A stretch of DNA of 64,000 bases, taken from positions 4,898,001-4,962,000 of the forward strand of contig NC_029536.1 of the NCBI RefSeq assembly GCF_001577835.2, given 5' to 3'. The stretch is from Coturnix japonica (taxonomy: Eukaryota; Chordata; Aves; Galliformes; Phasianidae). How positions within the stretch are numbered: the stretch's first letter is position 1; every line of letters starts with the position of its first letter. Shown piece after piece: positions 1-12,479 of the stretch. The notes under the pieces were generated by a model that saw only the letters and a program-made list of their open reading frames with translations, searched no databases and was not told the DNA's origin. The position numbers were made by a program, and so were the translations under genes.

Positions 1-1691
1 ATAGCGCAGCTGATGGAAAGTAAATAAAGCTCTTTCAAGTGAGCACCACTTGAGCATTATGATATCAAGGAAGATAAACGACAAACACAAGTACTGCATA
101 GATAAGTCCATTCTTCCCACCCCTGCTGAACAAGGCTCACGTTCCAAGTTGGAATCAGCAATTGGTTCAATACCACACATGCTTCCAATCATAGAACCAA
201 TAGCACAGAATACCTCAGAAACATGAATTTGCCCCCCAAACCAAACCATCATCATTACTGTGAGCTTGGACTCAAGCCTCATGCCACAGAACTCTTCCCC
301 AAAATAAAAGATGGTCACTGCTCCAGCAGCTGAGACACTCACTGACTGGGAGAGCGGCTGGCCATGCTGCTCGGCCTCACCAGAACCTCAGGGCAGATCA
401 GCGACTCTTTGTCTGCTCCTCCGAAGGCAGGGGCAAACCTGCTGCTTTGTCCCCCCTCAACTCCCAACTCCAGCAGTGAGCTCACTCCAGCTGGGCTGCC
501 CTAAGCAGCTTATCCCCTCCGATTAGCAACGCCGCCTGTCACCAGGGCTGCAGATGGCCACGGGGAAAGCGGCTCTCGCCCACGGCTAATTAGAACAGCG
601 TTCTCAAGGCGGCCAGACGATGAGGGGTCTGGCACGGCAGGGCAGCTCAGCCACGACCTCTCACGGGTGCCGCAGCACAAAGCGCCCACTCAGCACCATG
701 GAGAGGGGACACCGCTTTCTCCTCCTCACCCACCGGCTGCCAGTGATGCTTTGGGTGATGGGCCACTCTCTGCCCTCAACCCCACACCACTGAGGGAGAG
801 GCAGCAACGACTGGTTTTTCTTCCTCAGAAGCCAGGAAAGGGGCACAGCTTTTACTGTTATCTGTCTCTGCTTTACTGCCCAGAACTGGCATCCTTGATT
901 CACAGCAAGCGTGCTGACACCCCTGCCTTGCTTTGCTCCTCTGCGCTGCCCTCACATCTGCTGAACTCTCCGCAGGAAAACACACAGCACGTCAACTAGA
1001 TGGGCACCGATGCAGATTTTGTTGTTGTTTTGTTTTGTTTTCCAACGGAGAATGGCTTGGAAGAGCTTCCTTAGATGTAACCATATGTTCATGCAAATAC
1101 TCAGAAAGTGCTGCATTGAAAATTGTCTGCAGTTCACAGGTCGAGGGAAGAAAAAGCTGCCTATCTCCTGAGTGTTTGAACATGGGATCTATAAGGTCAC
1201 TGCACAGTTCTCAAGAACAGTAAAACACTGGATAAACCCACCCTGCGACTTGATAAAAAACAAACTCTGCCTACCTAGTCTTCATCATGGGAGAGTAAAT
1301 CAGATTAATGCAGCTCTGCAGCATCTACTGTGTGTTCAGCCAAGCATAAGCAACACTGGTCCAGGCACAGCAGCAGGCCATCGTAATGCTGGTGCTGTAG
1401 AGGGAACGAAGCATCTGCTAATGTTTGGAGTGACAAAACTTGAAAGAAAAATGCTTGCCTTTAAAGATACAAATGGTATGTTCCTAAGGGGTAGAGCAAA
1501 GTTAACAGGGCTTTTGGTCATTGAAGAGTCAACACAGCATCAGGTCTTGTCAGAGAAATGCAATTCTCAAATAACAAATGCATACCTTGAAAGTGAACCT
1601 GCTTCAGAAAAACACACATCTTCCCAGCTCTTGTATTTTTCTTCAGCCAAGGCTGACAATCTTTCCTTCTTCTGACAAAACCTGCTGAACA
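1..1691. other. No recognised gene (beyond AGTRAP 3' end)
   Basis: I see no exon of a known family here on either strand. The open frames are short, overlap one another on both strands and have no family motif. In human the gene beyond AGTRAP is C1orf167 and then MTHFR; neither was recognised. A T-rich low-complexity run (gttgttttgttttg type) lies near 1020-1042. The stretch about 520-620 contains a TAATTA core in GC-richer sequence and could be a regulatory element, but this is only an impression from composition. Confidence 0.5.
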
Positions 1692-1697
1692 TTTATT
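1692..1697 (-). terminator. AGTRAP: Candidate polyadenylation signal of AGTRAP
   Basis: TTTATT on the + strand reads AATAAA on the AGTRAP strand. It lies 1.06 kb past the AGTRAP stop and is the first canonical hexamer I found in that direction. Use of this site is inferred; a variant hexamer closer to the stop could be used instead. Confidence 0.4.
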
Positions 1698-2530
1698 TGT
1701 AAGGATTTCCCCCTGAAAGCCACAGCAGGGCAGGTTTAATGTGTATAAGATCTACATTTATAGCTTGCCACATTCCAGAGCTCACCACAAACCCACCTCT
1801 TCCCTTCCCTAGCCCTTTAACTCACTCACCTTCACTGCCAACACATCTCCATGCGGTACCTTCCACATGTTTGCTTAATGCTTACAACAGAGCCATTGAA
1901 GCCTTGTAGACCTTGCCCCCTAATAACCCTCCCAGAGCCTCAGGAATAGCAGTGTTTTCAAATGAAACATGGGTGACCAGTGTAATTTTTCTTTCTAACA
2001 CAGAAGAACTGTGTTCATTTTATGTTTTTCTTAGAAAAGTGTAACACTTAAGTCCTATTAAGACAGGCAGCTGAAGGCAAAAGGACATTTCAAGGCACAG
2101 AACATATGTAATCAACATTTAGCAGCCATTAAGTATCCTGAAGAACATTTTACTTCCATAAAAGCATCAGTGAATGCTCCCTGGCCCAGTAGGAGCACTT
2201 GATACCAACCCCAACTGCACGTAAACCACCACAGCTAGCACAGGGAGTTATGGTCATAAATCTTAATTATAAAACACCATCAAAAACAGCCCTGAAGAAG
2301 TCCCAGATGTTTCCTGGAAACATATCAACAACAAAACGGGTTGAACTGTTGTTTTAGGGGCAGTCCTTAAGCTTGTTAAAGATAGCTTGCCCAGGAACAT
2401 CCTGTGCATCTCCCTTACTTAGAATAGAGAGGATGCACAATACAAGACTTAGTAGAATGCAGAAGGTGCATCCACTTGCACATACATAGGAGGGATTCAA
2501 GGGGAGAGAGGAAAGCAGTGTGTTGAAATT

Positions 2531-2575
2531 ACAAACAGCTTAAACAGCACTTAAACAGCTTAAACAGTGCTTAAA
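2531..2575. repeat. Short tandem repeat in the AGTRAP 3' UTR
   Basis: An imperfect unit of about 9-11 bases of the form cttaaacagca is repeated about four times. It lies in the probable AGTRAP 3' UTR, 180-230 bases past the stop codon on the minus strand. Confidence 0.7.
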
Positions 2576-2758
2576 GTCACTTGAGATCTTCCGGACTCAC
2601 TCCAAGAACCCCTCTGTCTAATCTTCAGGAAGGAAAAAGTCAAATCAGATCCTCTTCTGTTTGCTCAGTAGAAGGTCTTGTTTCATCAGAATAGACACGG
2701 GAGGAGTGTAAGGCTGGACTGGGGGAGGGAGGTGTCCATTCTGCTGCAGACAGGGGCC

Positions 2759-5700
2759 TCAATATGGTTGCTGAGCTGTCTTGCTTGAGTCAGGCCACAG
2801 TGGAGAGGCATCCTGCTGATCAATTGTCTCATAGGCGCTGCGGTCCCGGCCTGCACGGTTGAGACCTGAAGAAGAAGAGAACCAGCTTGATAAAAATAAA
2901 ATAAAATGAGCACAAAAAAAACCACCCGGAATCTCTTAGAAGAAACCAAAAGTTGAGTGGCATGCCACGTTACCACAACAGGCTTGTTTTACACAGTGAG
3001 GATGCTGCCCAGTGGTGAAGAGGGCTTTTGTTTCAAAAGAAAGACAAGACAGAGGACCTGGAAAATCACAATTAAGTTCAAAAGAAAAATGCCAGTTAGT
3101 AGGAAAAGAGAAAAATTGTCAACCACGTTCAACAGAAAACAACAGCACATGGTTTGTACTGAGAATGTTGTGAGAAAGACATTTCAGGAGAGGATAAGAA
3201 AATACTACGTGAGTGAATTCCAGCTTGTGCCTGGGAAGAGATTCTGACATCATGCCTGTGCTGGAGTAGCATGGGGAGAAGGGAGAATACTCACCTATAC
3301 TTTCTATAGGATACAGATATCAAATCTGAGTTACAAGTAGAGTAAGCAGCTAATAAAAACTGGCACAGACATGGCACACAGGCCTTCTGAGCCAGCTAAG
3401 AGAGACCTGCCAGCATCTGCCCAAGCAGCTGATGGAGAGAACATCCACATTCTTCTATTACAAGATGCAAACTATACTGTGAAGCCACCATTTTCCTCTG
3501 ACAGCCTCTCCTTCTCTACAAGCATCCACCTCTTTTCACAAGAAGCCTCATCTTTTTTGCTAACACCAACGCAGTCTAAGTGGCAGCTTTTAAACACTGC
3601 AGTGCTAGTTATACCACCCTTTGTCCTACAGAGCCTCAGGAAAGAAAAAGACAACTGCACTAGGCTGCTGGTTTTGCCAAGATGAACTCCCACACAGCAA
3701 ACACTCTCTGGCAGCTGCCCCAGTATGAACTAGCACCAGGAATATTTGGCAAAGAAGCTGACAGAATACCCAACTATAACACCTCTCTCTGGCAGGGCTG
3801 CCACATTATTCCTAGCAACTACAGCCAGGAGGAAAAACAAGTGCCTCCACACAAAGCAGCAGAAGGTAAACGTCAGTCCCATTTCCCAGGTAAGGAAACA
3901 GCAGTCCACAACAATTAAGATAGCTAGGACACAGAGTTAGAAACCCACCCTTTCCTCACATGCATAATTCCCAGGTAGAAGGGATTGATGCCTTTACTTC
4001 CCCACAGAAGGAAAAGGTTGACAAAGTGAGAAGGACACCCAAAGGCTTCTGAGAAGCGCACAGAATGCAGGAAGAGAGGAAAAACCTGAGTTAACTGAGT
4101 AAGAGTGACAGCAGTGGCATCAATACCATTGTAGGCAAAACGGCTGTCAGACGAGGACTCCAGGTCTGCAAGGGAAGAGAGGAAGAATATAAATTTAAGG
4201 CCTAAGACTCAGCAGGAGCACAAAAGTGAGAACAGACACGAGGAAGAGAGAGGTCATCCTCTTCTCCTTGGAAAGAGGGGCAGAATCCAGATGCACACGG
4301 TTGAGGCTGAAGGGTACAATTCTTCCCTAGCAGCCTTCTCTAACATCAGAGGATGTGGCCCACACTGATCTAGAGGAAGCAACCTACCTATGTTGAAGAT
4401 GTATTCTCCTCCACGCTCCCGGTACATTCGATACACAAAGTAGCAGGATCCGGGTTTCAGGAGGAGGCTGAAGATGGCCATGCCCATACTGAAACGCTTC
4501 GCATCGATGAGATAAGCATGTAAAGGGTAGTAGACGGAGATGTGAATGATGTCTGTGAGGACTGTGAACAGCAGGCCGGACAGGAACTGGAAAGAGAGAA
4601 CAGGACATGAATTGAATGAGGAATTAACTACCAGGAGTAACAGCCAGTTATAGGTTCTATCTACTAGAAGATCAGCATTCACACAGTTATGCTTTCACCT
4701 CTGTATAACACAAAACCTCTGTATGACCCCTGACACAGCCCCAAGGTAAACAGATTATCGTATGATCTCATACATCATGTATTTTCTTCACATCTGCTGG
4801 ACGCTTTCTACTAGTATGTTCCAGGGTTGTTTATTTATGCTTGCCAATTTCTTTAATGATCAGAGAAGGGAATCTCTAAAGACATCTCTAACTCAAGCAT
4901 ATTAAATAGTCTGAATCCTCCTCTGGCATTGAAAGCGACAACAGCAGGCAGAAAATAAGAACCAAGTATGCCTTACCCCTGAGAAGCAAAATAATGGATA
5001 GTGAATGCTTCTCACCACAGTTTATAGTGCTTAAGTAGAAGCCAGGTTCCCTTGGGGAGACAAGAATAAATAAATGAAGAGTTTGACTTGTTCACTGTTG
5101 CACTGGGAGCAGCTGAAGATCATCACTATACTGATTCAAAGGAACCTTTCTGCCCTCCACCCTCTCCCTGAGCAGCCAGGTAAAGGCAAATGCCCTCACA
5201 CTCACCATCACGATGGCATCAAGGGAATCTCGCTGCACAATGGCCCAGATCCCCACTGCAAGGACACTGAAATTCCCCCAAGCATAGGAGGCTGGAAACG
5301 AGTTATTCATGCATCCCCTGCCAAACAAGACAAAGAAAACCCAACCCAAGTTCACAAGGAGCCTGCAGCAGTGTTTGCATTTATCCCTGCTCCCATACAG
5401 GCACTTGGCCTTAGGATCTCCTTGCACACAGGTGTGAACAGGGAGTGCCGATTCCCCAAGAACATCCCATTCCTAGTTTGAAGGAAGCTCTTCTCAAGCC
5501 AGGCCAGTTACCAATCACTCACCACACTGTGAGCAGCCAGTGCACCAGAATGATGGCCTATGGAAAAAACAGAGAGGAAGACAGGTCAGCAAGTGGGAAA
5601 ACTGTGGGAGAAATGATATAAAATTATACCACCTCATCTCCATGACAGAGAGTAGGAGGGTGCCCTGGAACCAGTGCAAAAAACTACCCTAGCAACAGGT

Positions 5701-8700
5701 CCAGCAAAGACAAAACCATTTTTTCTCTGCTTCTGTTGCTGAGTATTTCCTGTTGTGCTCCACTGTAGTCATTCATTGCTGTCATCATCACTGCTGACAG
5801 TGGATTCAGGGCATGCTTAAGCCTTTTCTAAATGTGTTATTGATTTTGGAACTCCAGAAGTCAAGCCAGACAACCTAATTCACACTAAACTAGCACAGCT
5901 CATATATGACCAATCTACTATCCCACCACCAAGAAGTCCATGAATTGTCATGACTGCAGCTCCCAGCATTTTCACTGTGAATTCCCCTTTACCCCCTTCC
6001 AACCTGCCTCGCTCCAATATTAACAGACCTGAAGTCATCTTCTAGGAACCTAAAGACCCAATCCTGCCATGCTACACCACTCTTTTCACTTCCAGGGACA
6101 ACACTAGTGCCCAAATACTGTCACATTTATTGACTCAAAATGTCTACACCTGCTCTAACTTCACACAGAACTCGTGGCTTCAGGAAAGTTAATGACCCAT
6201 GAAGCTGTGACGTGAGTGAAACCAGAAGGAGCGATGCAGCTGCAATGGCTTGGACTGTCCAGCCAAGATATCACAACATAGATATCTTATCATAAGGCAA
6301 AGCCCTGGTTGCACTGCAGCACCCTATCACATCTGCTGAGCATTCAGCACAGACCGCCTGAACATCAAACGCTGCTCAAACAGGTTTTTAATAATGACTA
6401 TTTTTTTTAATTGCTCATGAAAGCCTACAAAATGCTCCAGCACCACCCGCTGCTTCCCCCTCCTCCCAGATTGCACCGCAGAGACCAGGCAGAAACTGCT
6501 AATCAGGAAAATACAAGATGTTCTTGGATAAGAACGGAGACATGCAAATAGCATTCACCCAAGAGACGATCACAACATCAGGGAAATTCTTAATTAGGTA
6601 GTATTTAATTGCACGTTATGCACTCACAAGACCCCTCAAGGCTCAGCAGTTAATATAATTACGCAGAGTGGGTTTTATTATATATATATATATATTAAGC
6701 TGTCTAGATCAATATTGCAGTTATTAAATTAAGAAGCTGGCTCCATCACCAGCATAACGTCAGGTAAGCAAGGGCTGGTAATCCAGGGGGCTGCTGGAAG
6801 AAAAACAAAGCATTTCCTTCCGAGCTATTAGTCTGAGTTATCTGACAGCTCTTCAGGGCACTATGGAATTGGCTGATGGTCTCGGTATGCTTTCACACAG
6901 AAAACGGAGTGTTAATGAAAAACATTATTTAAAGCTGCAGTCATTACGTGAGATAATTTGCAGGCAGCCTCCTGGTGAGACAGAAGAATTCATTCCCATC
7001 TGTTCAGGGGGATATATCCATACCTAAGAGCATACATTGCTTTTTTGAAGAGTTCTTTGGTACAGGAACTCATTCTGCCTGCCTGGAGGTATTCAGAACC
7101 CACCTGGATGCTTTCCTCTGCAGCCTCCTTTGGGGTGCTTGCTTTAGCAGGGGAGCAGCACTAGATAATCTCCAAAGTGGTTGCCAACTCTTTGAGTTGA
7201 TCTACTTGATCTACTTTTCAAGTTAGCTTTGCTTTGAGCAGGAGGCTGGGCTAGGTGACATACGTAGGTCTCTTCCAATCAAAATGATGCTAGGATTCCA
7301 GAGCTAGCACATAAAAACACCCGAGAACAAAACATCTGATTTCAGGCATATTCATTGTAGGGCCTTTTCCAAGCTCAAGCAAACTTGATATTTCAAGATT
7401 CAGAATAGCTATTGCAACAATCCTAGCCATCAAACACTCACTGCAATAATAAGGTGATGCTGCTTTCCACACTTTGCTGAGCATTACTACCAGAGCTGAG
7501 CCAGTAGATGCTGCTCCATGAGTGAATTCTTCATCTACTGCAGGTCAAGGCCTGCCATATTAATGCTACAGTCCTACCTGCGGGTTAAAGAGGGACCTCA
7601 AGGCTGAGACTTTGCTACAATCTGGCACAAATGCTGCATTCACGCAGGTCTTTGGAAGTTTTCTTCTTCTGTCATTAGGTTTATCCATCTGATCACAGAG
7701 AAACTGTAACCAGTTAACGCCAATGCATAGAAGTAGTGTGTTATTCCCAATCCCTCTCTGAATGAGAACCTTGCCAACCTTTGGGTTGTGTTTCAGAGCA
7801 GTAGGCCACGACTCAGAGACAGCACAAAGATGCAGGACAATTATTAACTCACTGTGTTACAGCCCTTGAATCCCAGAACGCAGCATGGCTTAGGTTGGAG
7901 AGAACCTGAAAGATCTTTTGGATCCAATGCCCTGCCATGGGCAGGGCTGCTAATCACTAACTCAGGGCCCATCCAACATGACTCCAAGGATGGGGCATCC
8001 ATAACTACTCTGGGTAACCCATTTCAGCACCACACCACCCTAACCAGTACTTTACAAAAGGTACTTCCCAATGCTGAGAACACTTTGGCCAGGTCAAAAT
8101 CACTCTTACCCAGGAGGAGATTTAAGAATGCTTGCTAAAAAGCAGGGAGGAAATGCAACATTTTACTTATGTTGTCATGGTGACTCGTTCATTCATGAAG
8201 CATCTCTTTTCTTCTAGCTCCTGCAACCAAACTGCAAAGCTTTCAGCAACGCACCCAAAACCCCAACAGGGAAGCTGGGAAACAAGCAGCACATCACCCT
8301 AGAAGGCTCTGAAAGTATAACTAATGGAGGAAAAACAGGGGAAAGAGTCTAAAAGGCTTCAGTCTCACGAGCAACATGAAGAGCAAAGGGGGCCGATTTC
8401 AGCCTCTGTGTGAGGAGCTGCTTCCTCCTGAAGTTAACGGGTAACTTCCGAAGTCCTTTTATTTCCCGTTTCTCTACTAAACATCGCACAAAAGTTTACA
8501 GCCTCCCTCATTCCACGCCCTCCCCCCCTAGAAATTAAGTTAAAACACAGAACAGCAGTTTCTGTCGGTCTATACAAGCCCACAAAGCCGTCACCTTCCT
8601 GAGGTGAGTTCCCTGACCAGCACCAACTTCGCCTCCTCAGAAACCCATTAAGGATCACAGTTGGGGGATGGAGGGGGGAATTGGGAGGTAGAAGGCCGAG

Positions 8701-8938
8701 GGGGGGCCCACCTGGGCGACAACCCCTACTAAAAACCCCTCCACAAAAGGCAGAAACAGCCACTTCTCCCTCCACAAACACCCCCACGCCTCCACACAAG
8801 GCACCATACCAGCCTCAACGCCCACCCCCGTACTCTTTTCTCCCAGCCGACCCACCTCGCCCCACAACAGCTCAGCCCCACATAGGCTCTGCCCCATATC
8901 CCCCCCCGTACCTTGAGGCTGACGGCAGGCAGCTCCAT
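2759..8938 (-). CDS. AGTRAP: AGTRAP, angiotensin II receptor-associated protein (5 coding exons)
   Basis: AGTRAP is a small multi-pass membrane protein that binds the C-terminal tail of the AT1 angiotensin receptor and promotes its internalisation. Coding exons on the minus strand are 8912-8938, 5523-5557, 5206-5317, 4388-4586 and 2759-2865. All join in phase with GT/AG ends and give 159 aa, the same length as the human protein. The N-terminus MELPAVSLK matches the family. Hydrophobic segments lie at about residues 10-27, 34-52, 60-78 and 90-110, and MYRERGGEY follows the last one. The C-terminal exon carries RDRSAYETID, matching RSAYQTID of human AGTRAP. The start is the first ATG in the CpG-rich promoter region. 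Intron 1 (about 3.35 kb) holds two CR1 fragments. A possible extra 39-base exon lies at 4127-4165. Identification is from remembered family sequence. Confidence 0.95.
4127..4165 (-). other. AGTRAP: Possible AGTRAP cassette exon (39 bases, phase 1-1)
   Basis: In the fourth AGTRAP intron, a pyrimidine tract ending in ttgcag precedes an open stretch that reads DLESSSDSRFAYN in the phase set by the upstream exon. A GT at 4126-4125 would end it after 39 bases and keep the downstream frame, adding 13 residues before the conserved C-terminal exon. The motif SDSRFAYNGID resembles RDRSAYETID of that exon, which may indicate an old exon duplication. The donor (gtattg) is weak, and a second possible donor at 4085-4084 would shift the frame. 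Without it the protein has the normal family length, so it may be unused. Confidence 0.3.
6560..6965. promoter_or_regulatory. AT-rich candidate regulatory block in AGTRAP intron 1
   Basis: This non-coding block has several TAATTA and ATTTAAA-type cores (for example ttaattaggtagtatttaat near 6590) and a short TA run at about 6678-6695. Composition of this sort is common in conserved non-coding elements. No function is shown by the sequence itself. Confidence 0.25.
6678..6696. repeat. (TA)n microsatellite
   Basis: About nine TA dinucleotides in a row in intron 1 of AGTRAP. Confidence 0.9.
6985..7297 (+). repeat. Old CR1 LINE 3' fragment(s)
   Basis: Diverged CR1 sequence in plus orientation. 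It includes the recognisable tract near 7080-7165 (Cys-rich ORF2-end DNA, then agcaggggag...agataatctcc) and a second tail-like piece at 7235-7297 (gggctaggtgac...ctcttccaa...atgat). Two tail-like pieces in a row suggest two insertions or an internal duplication. It lies in AGTRAP intron 1. Confidence 0.65.
7866..8092 (-). repeat. CR1 LINE 3' fragment
   Basis: In minus orientation (tail at the left), it contains ggcttaggttggagagaacc, then cctgccatgggcagggctgc and tggggcatccataactactc, which are standard landmarks of the avian CR1 3' region. It is 5'-truncated, as most CR1 copies are, and lies in AGTRAP intron 1. Confidence 0.9.
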
Positions 8939-9075
8939 GGCAGCGGCCCGCCCGCCCCGTGACTCCCACCGTGGGGCTGCTCCCCGGGGCCGCCCAAAGG
9001 AGGGAAGGAAGGCGGGAGCGGCCGGGACACCGCCTCCCTCAGCGCCCTGCCCCGGGGGTGGATCCCAACATGGAG
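8640..9075 (-). promoter_or_regulatory. AGTRAP: AGTRAP CpG-rich promoter region
   Basis: GC-rich, C-run-rich sequence with CpG clusters (cggcccgcccgccccg near 8944) surrounds the AGTRAP start exon at 8912-8938. There is no TATA box in a clear position. The transcription start is not determined, and open frames on both strands here are by-products of the base composition. Confidence 0.6.
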
Positions 9076-9317
9076 GGGAACCTCGTTGGGGTTTTTGTCT
9101 CAGCTGTCAGGCTGTGAGGTGTTAGACGAGGAAGATATGGAGGATATGGAGTGTGTCCAGGGATGGGAATGGAGCTGTGTGTGGGAGCGCAGTGTTATGG
9201 GGAACAGCTGAGGGAAGGAGATGGGTCAGGCTGGGGGAGAGACCTCATTGCTCTCACAGCTCCTGAAAGGGGGTTGTGGCAAGGTGGGCTCAGCCCTTGA
9301 ACTTTGTAACAGCAACA

Positions 9318-9522
9318 GTATGGCCTTAAGACACAGCAGGGGAGGTGCAGGTTGGGTATTAGGGACAATAAAGAAGGAGCAGCTGCCCAGGGAGCAATGG
9401 GGTCACCATCCATGGAGGTGTTCAGTGTGGAGATGTGGCACTGAGGGATGTGGGCATAGTGGGGTGGGTTGGGTTGGACTTGATCACAGAGCTCTTCCCC
9501 ATCCTTAAGGAGCCTATGATTC
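9318..9522 (+). repeat. CR1 LINE 3' fragment
   Basis: Plus orientation: atggccttaag, then gctgcccagggagcaatggg, tcaccatccatggaggtgtt, gttgggttggacttgatcac and the tail near cctatgattc. It lies between AGTRAP and DRAXIN. Confidence 0.92.
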
Positions 9523-12479
9523 AGAATTGGGACTCCTTCGCCTCTTGTTCTGAAGGCTTTTCCCATTTTAGAGCTGGGGAAGTTGTTAACTAAACGACCA
9601 ACCCCAACCCACAGTGTACAGCTATGAATTCCTTTCCTGCCCTGTTTATAACAGCCATCTTCTTCCCACATACAGCAATAGGATAGCAGAACCAAGAAGT
9701 AAGGGTGACCCTCTCCAACCCTCCCTGCCCAGTATATGCATGACCCATTTGCAGAGCATGACATTTCACAGACAGATTATGACATTTTGCTGGGTTGGTT
9801 TCTTTATTGTAATTTACTTTTAAGACAGGGCCTCTAAGAATGAGAGAGGAGCCAGAAGTTCATTGCAGAAGCTGGATGTGGAAATGTGTGAGTCACCCTT
9901 CAGTCCCACATCCAGTTCAAGCAGTGCAGTGCAAGGTTATGTATAGGTTGTCTGCAGTAGGGGATCTGAACTCACACGTTCTCAACCAAGCCACAAACAG
10001 GCCTTGGAAAAGCCATTTGTGCCCCTGCCTCTGGGAAGGGGAGTCTCAATCTGCCCTATCCTCCACTGCAGCCCAGTTTAAGTGTAAGCACTGTCTGGAT
10101 GCAGCAGTATGTGGCAGCCTTTGCTCCTTCCAGCATTTTCACTTGGTCTGACTGAGACAGGCGGTCCCATTATCATGAACGTGGTGTGAGCTGTAATTTG
10201 GATTGATGTGACTGCTGTTCAATGCAAAGCATTCATTTCCCCTTGTACAATGGAAGTGCTTTACTTCATTTTGTTCATCAATGTATTGTGCAATTAATTC
10301 AGCCCTGTTTATTATATTCTGGGCTTGTATGTCATGGACTCAGGGGACTTGGAAATGCCTTAATGATCTCGTGGATATGAAAACAATGAGAGCTGTGATA
10401 GACATGATGCATTTGCACGTCTCTCGCACCTATTGGATCTAGAGGTTGGTTGTTTTTTATGTCTGCTTTGCTCTGCCTGTACCTTGTAAATTGCCTCTCT
10501 GTGTAACCCGCTGCCTCTGTTCTCTTCCTTAGGCCTGATAGCTCAAAGCATCACAAACATGGTGAGAAAGACAAGCAGCAGGTTAAAGACTGCAGGGAGA
10601 AGCAGACAACCCCAGAGCCTGGAAACAGAATACAGAGATTTTCTTAACTAGGGTGAGTTCAGCTCACTGCAATTAATATCCAGCAATTAGCTGCTTTACA
10701 TGAAAGGTTTGGGTAGCATGCCTTGTGCAAATTAAGTAAAAACCTATTGCACAGCTGATTCCCTTCCTGGCAGCATCAAAGTGGGGCTAATAAGGTAGAA
10801 ATGCTTTCCTTTGCATGTTCAGGATGCCGTACTTTTAGTGGGTAGGGTGATAGCAGTTCTGTGGGGAAGCATAGGCATTACTACCATTGCTCCTGCTCTC
10901 CTTATTCAGCCCACAGAGATAAAGGCAAGCTCACTGCTCATAGCTCTGCTCTTCTTGTCACTCACTTGGGGTCTAATCTAAAGGTAACTAATGACCACAG
11001 CTGCCGTGGTGCCTTTGAGTTGTGTCCTGTCTGCAGAGCCAAGAGCAATGAAAGCATCAGCACTGCACAAAATGCACCGTATCACCAATAGAGACTTTCA
11101 GAATAAGCAGTGAGGAAGGGTAGATAGATAGAAGTTGTCCCAGCTCTGCAGACTCCCATTTAGATCCCAGGGGGAAATCAGCAAGCAGAAGCATCATTTG
11201 GATTGAAAGGGACACTGAAGTCATTTTGCAGTGCTGGTGAGAAAGCTCACTGTGAAACATACAGCAAGATGATTTGGGGAGTGGGGAGGGTTACATTAAT
11301 AAGGCATATAATAAAATGAGAGATTCCTTTCTGATCTCGGCAAAAAAAGAAAAAGAGCTACTCCTGTGTTTTTCTATAGTATAGTAATATAGACACAAGC
11401 AATTTAGTATAGCGTGGGTTTGAAATGGAAGCACTTTCACGCCCCATGGATTGACAACAGGGTAATTACCAGGGGAGGAGGGGGGGAAGAGAGGGTTTCA
11501 GTCAAACACCCCCCAGCTAAAATGAATGCAGGCTATTACAGACCTGAGAGATAATGATTCCCAAGTGTTTTAATTTGTGCTTCCCCTCCTTGTCTCCCTT
11601 GCAGTCATCATTTTGGCAACTGCCAGCAACATCCCTAACACACTCAGCAGCATTCACAGAGCAGGCAGCTGCTGAGATGATTATGTCAAATCAGCACTCT
11701 GTCCTCTCTTTTCCACGTCTAATGATTCTCACCCTTGGAGGAGTGCTTTAAAATGATGTGTATACCTCAGACTCATTGTGAGGCTGCTGAAAGCAGTAGC
11801 TGTGTAGAGCTGGACTTCGGGTGGCATGTTGTCATTCACCTCACTTGTATGCAGGCAATGCAATTAAGTTTCAAAATGATTCCACAGAGCCCCGCTGTTG
11901 TATTTTTGGGCCTGGCTCAAAGTCCTTTCAAGACAACAGAAAAATCCTCCAAGAGCTCTGGATTAAACTCGCTGAGGGCAGGAGAGAAGCTGAGTTTGTG
12001 TGAATTCTTCATTGGAGTTTCTCAAACGACCCACTGAGAAGAACACATAAAACAAGGCTTGCTTGACATTAGTCTCCCTCCGCCTTACTCAGAGCTAACA
12101 TCCCCAAAGGCAGAACTGTCACCGACTGCATTGCAATCGGGAGATGCAGAGAAGGAAGGGGAAATGTGCTGAATGTAACCTAGTGTTACTATCACTGCCA
12201 CCGCTGTGGTGCTGCTGAGACAGCAGAGCAGCACTTCAAAGCTTTCCAGCGCTCAGAAGTGGGTTGGACTTGAACAAACATTGCCCCTGGGTTTTATGGC
12301 ATGGGCTGATCCTGCTTTCTATATCTCGGCACATTATTTACTCAACAGCTTTCATTGGTACTGCAGCCGTGAAGTCAGTAATATCTCTGGCAGAGACATA
12401 AATCAGGTTGCTTGATTCTGCTCACCCTGCTGTGGCAGCGCAGTGTGCTCACATCCCGCTGCTCGCCCTGCCTGCTTCT
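9523..12479. other. Intergenic, AGTRAP promoter to DRAXIN 3' end; no gene seen
   Basis: No exon, RNA gene or clear repeat was recognised. Open frames are below about 105 codons with no motifs. Local AT-rich patches (10230-10320, 11280-11420) have no recognisable family. Confidence 0.5.

Noticed and set aside
2686-2976. Alternative frame of the last AGTRAP exon (VSTVQAGTAAP...)
   Set aside because: It would need the frame-shifting donor at 4085 of the cassette-like sequence. The other frame matches the conserved RSAYxTID tail and gives the normal 159-aa length.
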